64,000 nucleotides of DNA, taken from positions 12,864,716 to 12,928,715 of the forward strand of contig JAJEKV010000004.1 in NCBI GenBank assembly GCA_021234155.1, in the 5' to 3' direction. Shown here piece after piece: positions 56,640 through 64,000 of this stretch; the first letter of the stretch is position 1, and every line of letters begins with the position of its first letter. The position numbers were made by a program, and so were the translations under genes. The stretch comes from Isoetes taiwanensis (lineage: Eukaryota; Streptophyta; Lycopodiopsida; Isoetales; Isoetaceae). Under the pieces are notes generated by a model that was not told the origin of the DNA, did no database searches, and saw only the letters and a program-made list of their open reading frames with translations.

Positions 56640-58660
56640 TTTTCTATTCCACGATTGATTTGGTGGCGCCTCCCGAGGAAGTGAAGAGGAAAAAGTTCTT
56701 ACACGAGTAAGAAAGCATGAAAACGAGGAGGAAAACTGTTCTGAGACTTGCTAAGGTATGAAAACTTGCAAGTCATCAGGATATGTTCCAAATGCCTTCA
56801 TGTTGCTGCATGGGTTTTCATTCCATATCATTGGCATGGACAATGATACAAAGCTAATGTATAGAATGGACTCTGCCAGAGCGGCTGTGGATGATCATAA
56901 ACATGTATTCTTGGCTACATGAATGGGTAATTTAAATATTAATTCATGCAAGAGTCCAAGTCTAATTGACCTAGGCTTGGCTCAATCCGGGTCACACAAG
57001 GTCATTATGATTGTCTTACAAGGTCTTACAAGGTAAATATGAAAGTCTTACAAAACAAAGTAATCAAGAAAAAAAATATTCAGTAGGCCACCTTTTCAAA
57101 AATGAAATTGGAGTTTTAACTCCTCTCCTCTCCAACAAAAGAGGCGACAATCTCGTCTTTATTAAAAGGCTCTTAATGGGCAATGTATTCAATTTCGACA
57201 CAAAGGCGAGAGAGGATAAGGGTTATGAAGAAGAAAATGTAAGAAATCGAGGCTGCAGTTGATGAAGAATGAATAGCATTATAATTTTAATGCTATTCAG
57301 TTACTTCAAACTTGCATGTACTTTGGGTCATCAATTTGTTGGTTGGAACAAGAATCTGTTGTCAAAGGAGTGAATGTGAGAACATCATATTTATATCCTC
57401 TAACTAAAAGTAAAAAACATTCACTTTATATTTACTATTCTTTTATGCTTATATTTACTGTTCTTTTATGCCGCACGTTTCCTTCACCATGAATTTAAGC
57501 TCTCATGAATATTGCGCCTTGTAAAGTGGCAGCGGTGCTGCCAGCCTCAACGACCCACTCGCGAACAATCTAACAGTTGGAGGATATTGCGCCTTGTAAA
57601 GCGACGAGGTAGCACACAAGCGACGCAGCCGCAAGTAGGCTATCGAGGCTGACGCGGGCATCGAAAAAGAAAACTAGGAGTTAGTCTCCTAAATTTCCGG
57701 TCACAATCCTTATTTTCCAGTTCCAATTTTTATTTGACAGCAAACAAATTGTGGGATTTCCTTCAAAATCCGGCAAATAATCTTGAGTTTATATTCAAAA
57801 TCCGGCGGAGCATGACACTTACCCGCAAATTGTCTGGTTGGGTTTTCGAAGCCTGTAGCGAGCCACTTTATTTGTGCAATATCCAAGGGCCTTTGATTGA
57901 CAAGCGTAATAAATAGATGGTTCAAATTATGAACCATATGCTACCAGGTGTTCAAGCTCTTGGCGACGAGCAAAAAAGCCGATGGCTATGGCAACAAGAA
58001 ACTCTTCTTTCTTCAAATCTTATACGAGCTTCAGAACCACTGGCTCAGGCTTTACATGGTAAAATTTTGGCTTCTGGCTGCTAGCTATGGAGTCCTTTTT
58101 CAAAGGTTTTGGCCATGGCCATCGGAACTTCAAAGCATTGGCATGAGAAGATGGTTGAAGCATGCAATTAATGTGTGTGGGAAGCTTATGAGCACGACAT
58201 AAAGCTCCGGAATGGTTTCCTTTGCACAAACCCTTTCAAATCGAAACATCAAGAAAAGCCACATGGATATGTTTCCTTAGAAACCTTAATTAGTAACAAA
58301 GGGACAAGAAACTCGAAATGGGTCATTGGAAATCTGGAATCTGCTCAAAAGAACATGCAATGGTTACCTGAATCATCGGGAAAATGCAAGGGGCGCATCC
58401 CCATTAGGGAGTTTTGAAGCCTTGCCTTGGCTTCATGGCAAGTAGAGACGAAATATTTTTGGCCTTATTCAAGCCAATTTCCCTCACCTTCCCTTTCTTC
58501 AGAAGTCCTCGGGGTCCTCGGGGGCCCAAGTCCAGCCTTGGGTTTGTCTTCTAAGTTCTAACTAGCCTGATTTGTCATGTAGCAGTTGATCTTTGTCTTG
58601 TAGCTCAATTCCAGTTGTCCTGTAGCTCAATTCAATCAGCCAAGAAACAAGAAGCTCAGC
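56640..58660. other. No gene seen
   Basis: Short frames (57011-57262, 57734-57937, 57948-58417) have no recognisable domain. ATATTGCGCCTTGTAAAG occurs twice (57509 and 57582). The segment at 58560-58660 with repeated TGTAGCTCAATTC looks like an LTR tail, possibly of the copia element, but no partner was found. Confidence 0.4.
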
Positions 58661-58667
58661 TATTGTA

Positions 58668-58790
58668 ATGGGAATGGTATGCGGCCTACAGATTGAAGGA
58701 ATCCAATCTAGTTTTCTTATAATGGGGATGCGCCCTGCAGATTGAAGGAACGCAGTCCAGTTTTCTTATAATGGAGATGCGCCATAAAAC
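58668..58790. repeat. About 50-bp tandem repeat, 2.5 copies
   Basis: Units of AATGGGGATGCGCCCTGCAG followed by ATTGAAGGAACGCAGTCCAG and TTTTCTTAT start at about 58668, 58721 and 58769. Confidence 0.8.
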
Positions 58791-58908
58791 AGAATAGCAA
58801 AATTTTGGTAAGATTTTTATGGTTTCGGTTATGGAAGAACTTAGAGAACAAAATGCAAATTTCTTTGGGTCAGAACAATCTTCAAATCAAACTGCAAACT
58901 TGAGTAGA

Positions 58909-58931
58909 GCACGGCACGGCACGGCACGGCA
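58909..58931. repeat. CACGG pentanucleotide repeat
   Basis: GCACGGCACGGCACGGCACGG, four to five units. Confidence 0.85.
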
Positions 58932-61900
58932 GTACCGCTCCACAACCAAGGGCCAATATTACGCCATATAAAATTAACACAATATGATAGTAATTTGAAC
59001 CATCTGTTTATTACTACGTATTTGGTGACACTACCATTAAATCAACCTTCAATTAGTACGCATTACTCCTCATAATGTGTGTGGATAGTAGGCATGGCCA
59101 CATGTGACATTTTCTTTACCCCCTTCTTTGCAGGTTCAAAATGTTATATGCACTTGGTCTCATAGGCCATCGGTCTTCAGAAGAGAATCACTCTTTCTTC
59201 GTTCTTTCTACTTGCTCATTCCCATAATCTCTTCCCTTGAAAAACTGGCTCTACTCCAACAGGTTATAAAATATGCTTTTTGTCAGTCAATATCTTTATT
59301 CTCCATTTCCACCCTTGAGACTGATCTTGCAACCAACTGATCGTCCAAAAAAACCTGACCTAAACTTTACATACATTTCTCAAATGCAATTCGAAAAACT
59401 TCTGTAACTTCCCCACATGCTATTGTTGGACTTCTCATAGCAGATGTATATAAACTGGACCTCTGTTAGTTCAATGGAACTTCGCTTGTTTATTAGATAG
59501 TTGCAGACAAAACACCACCCTGTTAAAAGTCCTTATATCAAGCCCAGCTTCAATCTGGAGTAAACTCTGCTGGTTAGGCTGCCAGCATTATGCATCGATA
59601 CCTAGAGTGCCAATGGAGTGAAAAATTGGAGTCTAGTTTTGGTTTTTGTTTTTCCCTTTCTGAACAAAAACGTAACAAGTCTCGAAGTGTCCTGCTGGCA
59701 TCCATGTATGATGTAAGGATAATGTATAATGCAAGTTTAAATAACTCAATCTTTGAGATGTGCAATACTGGATGCAATCTTGGGCTGAAACATTTCGGCA
59801 AAAGTAATTAACATGTAAAAGATATGCATAGTACAAAAGCAAATTGGTACAGCAAGATAATGCAAAAGCGAGAATGTAAAAATACAAATCATGAGAAAGC
59901 AAATTGAAAGTCAGGTTGTGAAGACTTATGTTTGGAAATGCTCTAGGTACAAAGCAAAAAGCAAAAGAAAAACCTGATACTACTTCCTATAGATTTGTCC
60001 TTCCAAGAATCAGCAAATACCTGTCTTACTACTGCTTATGCATCAAATACTGCTAGAGACCAAACAGATGGAACAGGAACCCTGGCTTGGACTTCTGACA
60101 ATCTGCTTTGTCTTATGCCTTCATAAATTGCTATACCAGTTCTGCATCAGGTGGCAAAAAATTCCAAATTGAGGAGTTTTGTTGCAACGTAATAAACGGT
60201 TGCATCAAATTATGCCTCTATTCCTTATGAATTATTAGGCAGAATTTTGCGCCGTTATTTATGGAGCGGCGCCGCTGCCCTTTATTTTTGCACTATTTTT
60301 GAACAATCAGAGCGGATCATGAAGCGGGCTGGCTATGGCCTTCTTTGCTTGGCTTATCAGAGCCCCTTAGATGCAAAAAAGAATCACTTCACTTTTGCAG
60401 ATCCAAAGATTCTACTGCGGCCATTCTCACTTAAATCGCAGATTTTGAATCAGGGCTCAAGAAAAAACAGGTTTTGAGATAACCAAGCCCGTTGTTAAAT
60501 AAATCTCGCTGCCATTGCAGAGAGATCTAATGAACAGAAAGATAAAGAAGCGAAGCAATTGCAGTATTACCATAGGAAGCAACAGGGCAGCCAATAGAAA
60601 GAAGAAAAGCTTCCGGCCAAAGCTAGATTGGATGTATTAGTGCGAAAAGGAAATGCGGGTGCTGTAGCTGCAAAGAAAAAAATTGAATGCTGAGGTGGCT
60701 GCTGATGTGGCACAATGTCAGCAGTGGAAATTTGATGCAACTGGCCGCCTCAGGAAATTCCCTCGAGGAATTTTCTCGAGTGGTAGTTCCCCTACTACAT
60801 AATGTGGATCATGTGTGATCTTAGACTCCACGGATTTTAGTTTTTCATCTACATCTCCATCTGGTACAGAAAAAGCTGTATGGTAGTATTAAAGCTTAAA
60901 TGAGACTGAATGAATCAGCAAAATGCTTCAAGACTTGGTACCATAAAACTCTATTGCTGCTCTCTAGGTTTAGTGGCATGGATTTGTGTCGTCTTGTGTT
61001 ACACATATCACAAAATATAATGGGCCAAGATCCAAAATAATTGTTTGTGGGCTCGTCGACCTTGGCGGCCACTAGGCATGTTCAAATTAATTGTGAGAAA
61101 GATACAACTCGTACAGCGTGTCGCTGAAAACATGTCCTTCCATAAAGAAACGATGGCCTATCCTTATCAACTCAAAAGAGTTTGATCAGTACTTTGTAGA
61201 AAGGATAAAGCAAAATGCGTAAAGCAAATCAGGGGATCGTTACATCTCTCACAAATAATAGAGTTACTTATCGTGCACTTTTGGCTCACATCTGATGGTC
61301 ATAAAGTCAGTCATAACATTTTTATCTAGAGGGTGGAGCATGGCATGAAATCTCAGGTATAGGCACCCGACCTTTCCCTTGGGCAACGGGCTTCAGAATT
61401 ATCAATATGGAAAGATATGTGCTCGTCAAGTCCACCATAACTGTTAGATTGGCTCTGAATTTTCCCATGATCCAGTGTCAACCAACTTAGCAAATTGGCA
61501 AATCAGCAAAGTTAAGAGCAGTCTGCCAACATTTGCAAGACAAATGCCAAGGTTGCAAGACAAATGCACTCCATTTCAGTAGTGCTGTCATGACATGTTG
61601 ATCTCCCCAAGACTATCTGCAGAAGTGCCTCATCATTTGCCAACGAAATAGAGTCCTCCAGCATTTTGATTGCCCAAATCATGAATCGTCCCCAATTGGG
61701 TACTTATGCTTATGATGTATGCATCTTATAGATCTTCCTTAAAAACATTTTATAGTTAGGCTTTAATGTTGACAACGGAGACAAGCTTATTTATCAGAAA
61801 ATAACAACTTAAAAAGCATTAGAATTACCTGCTATTTCACATGGGTTGGATGAATAGAAGTTCATAAAGAGAGCCGTTCCTCTTGCCACTGAGCTTTTCC

Positions 61901-64000
61901 TTTTGTTCCTTCCTGATCGAAATATATTTAGTGAAACTGAATATTTTTCAAATTGCAAGAAACAGCATACCTGGCATGGGTCTCATATGCTCATACATCA
62001 GAAGGCATGCACCATTAGACTCTGATCACGAAACAGCATGTATAAGTTGCAGAATAGATTCCAAATCAATGATATTCTATCTTTCTTTTATATTAAAATA
62101 TTTCTAAGAACATAATTCTCAAGACCCAAATAGGATAATGGACACTTAACTATGGATCTAAAATGTATATCTATAAAATTGGGAAACATAAAACCATGTG
62201 TTTATATGTATATAAGGCAGCGCAAAGCCTACAATCCAACTGGTGTGTTCAAAAAATTGACCAAGATTTGATAGCACTTGTATGGTACCGCAGCTATGGA
62301 ACACGATCAACTATTATGATCCTAATGACCCGAATACTACCATTTGCTGACATTAACAAATTTGCTGCCCACTTGAATAATTGGGATACATATTCCCAAG
62401 TGTAGAAGCTTATCCACAAACAGAACAGGAGAGAAAAAATATAGAACAGCTGCACAAGTGACCGCCATAGGTTTTAATAGGTCCTATCTAGTTATTATGC
62501 TTAGCAAGCTGCAGACTTGCTTAAAGTAAGAAAATCTGCACAAATGAATCTATACTGAACCTATAACATATCCCATGTTTACTGCCTGTTCTCACTAGTA
62601 GCAATAATAAGGAAACCATGCACATAATTCTGGCAGGCATTGTGGACTGCGTTAGTGCTTTTCTGATGAGAACAGGACACACTGGGCAGCTTATTCTAAT
62701 GAAATACTCTCTAGAAAAGATAGGCTCTTCACTGACAACAGTCCTAGTGTTCCTGTGAGAAAATTCCAGGATGCGCAATGAGCTAAACTGGTACATTGTT
62801 AAAATTGACAGATATTACTGTTGATGGGAATCCTTAAATACTGTAACCATGAGTTAAAAATGATAATTATTTCGTTCCTCTCAAAAGACTGGCAATGATA
62901 GAAACTTACTTGAAACATGTCCATCGACAAGCTCGAATAGACCATCACGTCAAGAGTCCATAATTCAAAAATGTAGGTCATATGGTGAGCTGAAATTTTG
63001 CTTCAAAGGACGGTATCCCCCAATTTGGTTAGAGCCTGCTACTTGTCGAATCTTTTAGTGTCAATTGTCATTAGCCAATAATTGACAACCAAAAAGTGTC
63101 CAATACAAATGGACACTTGTGGTGAATAATACTGATGGGAAAGATACGAAATGTACCTATTCCAACTTCTATATGCACTCTAAGTGAGGCATGGGTAAGT
63201 TCATGAGATTTACATTTGAAAGATAAAACTACTTTCGATTTATGAACAAGGTACATGGATATCATCATAATACCCACTTCTTCATGCTAAAAGATAGGAG
63301 TTTGCTCAGGGAATGAGGCAATATCAACAAAATAGGATCAAGATTGGTAGGATTGATTATTTACCACCCAAAAAAAGCTAAAGCCAAGCAATAATTTGAT
63401 TAAGGAGCAATGATTGACCTGATCTCATCTAAATTTAGAGACATTCCCCTTCCTTGATCTTGTATATAGGTATGGCTCTGACGAAAGGCAAGCTGAGGAC
63501 AGGTGGATCTGATGAGGACATGAACACCTTGAGCAGGAAACTGGATAGACATCAAGGGACAATGGAAAGATGGACAATATGGTATACAAAAGATAAAAAA
63601 AATCCCATATTCAAATGAAGATATATCATTGGATCTGACCCCGTATATAATTATTCTACTCAAGGCGTGCATGGGAAGCCAAACCTACACATGATTAAAC
63701 AATGCTGAGCCGTATTCAGAAGATAAAGTCAAGCCATATGGGAATTTACCTGCTGCATTTTCAGAAGCAGGTCACATAACACAGCAAAGATCAATCCTCA
63801 GCAAAAGGCTTGCCAACACTGGGCCCAAAGAACCAACTATGGTTCTGTCACAATCTAGTGGCCATGCATCAGCTCCAAAACTACATCATCGCATTATGAT
63901 AACTTCCAGTTTGAAGACCCTTCAAGCAATTGAACAAATTATCTGACATGCAATACACGGCAAGTAGATATATCCCCATAGTTTAGACCATTTATAGGAA
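58932..64000. other. AT-rich DNA without recognisable genes
   Basis: Short frames (for example 59104-59340, 60247-60477, 62163-62405, 62521-62796, 63400-63672) lack family motifs and are bounded by frequent stops. Composition is like plant intron or intergenic DNA. A pyrimidine run followed by CAG at about 59115-59132 resembles a splice acceptor, but no matching exon can be supported. Confidence 0.4.

Noticed and set aside
58932-64000. Coding exons among short frames at the right edge
   Set aside because: No family motif, codon bias or matching splice pair that I can support.

Overview
The window looks like nuclear DNA of a land plant with a repeat-rich genome. It carries plant-type PPR motifs, a plant-type POL5/MYBBP1A gene remnant, Ty3/gypsy and Ty1/copia retrotransposons, a CACTA-family DNA transposon, and primer-binding sites resembling the plant tRNA-iMet type. 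The PPR style and repeat load would fit a large-genome seed-free plant or gymnosperm, but the species cannot be fixed from sequence alone. No intact ordinary host gene is visible.

Layout. 1-2394: unrecognised, probably transcribed DNA ending in AATAAA plus a 23-base poly(A), so perhaps a retroposed transcript. 2395-4961: no recognisable gene. 4962-6342 (minus): broken POL5/MYBBP1A-like gene. 7190-8600 (minus): decayed PPR gene. 9131-12738: hairpins, a long leader or LTR, a PBS, gag and a protease stub of a truncated Ty3/gypsy element. 13781-14041 and 51907-53879 (minus): two parts of an older gypsy element whose gag is split by a huge insertion. 53880-64000: copia remnant, tandem repeats and otherwise featureless AT-rich DNA.

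The centre, 14042-51906, is one 37.9-kb complex flanked by the 5-bp duplication TGAGG. It holds three units of the same Ty3/gypsy chromovirus-like family: A and B on the plus strand, C on the minus strand. LTRs are about 1.6 kb. Unit A carries a 4.67-kb non-autonomous CACTA transposon; unit B lacks zinc knuckle, protease and most of RT; unit C has a truncated second LTR joined to its 5' part. At the B/C boundary (40034-40259) forward and reverse LTR segments alternate, which looks like a consensus artefact.

The most unusual content lies upstream of gag in every unit. ORF0 ends in an unmistakable histone H3 core; in A the H3 part is continuous over about 121 codons. Its tail keeps STGGK but lacks both ARKS motifs. 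ORF1 is a long acidic protein behind its own TATA box and telo-box (TTAGGGTTT). ORF2 is a third unrecognised frame. All are in the same order in all three units, followed by gag, protease, RT, RNase H, integrase and a C-terminal chromodomain. A retroelement that carries both a histone H3 and an H3-tail-reader type domain is the candidate undescribed system here.

Many frames in units A-C are broken by small indels that differ between copies, often at CAG/CTG/CCGG-type positions while the sequence between is nearly identical. Part of the apparent decay may therefore be sequencing or polishing error in methylated repeats. Coding calls in the complex are family-level calls, not claims of intact genes.
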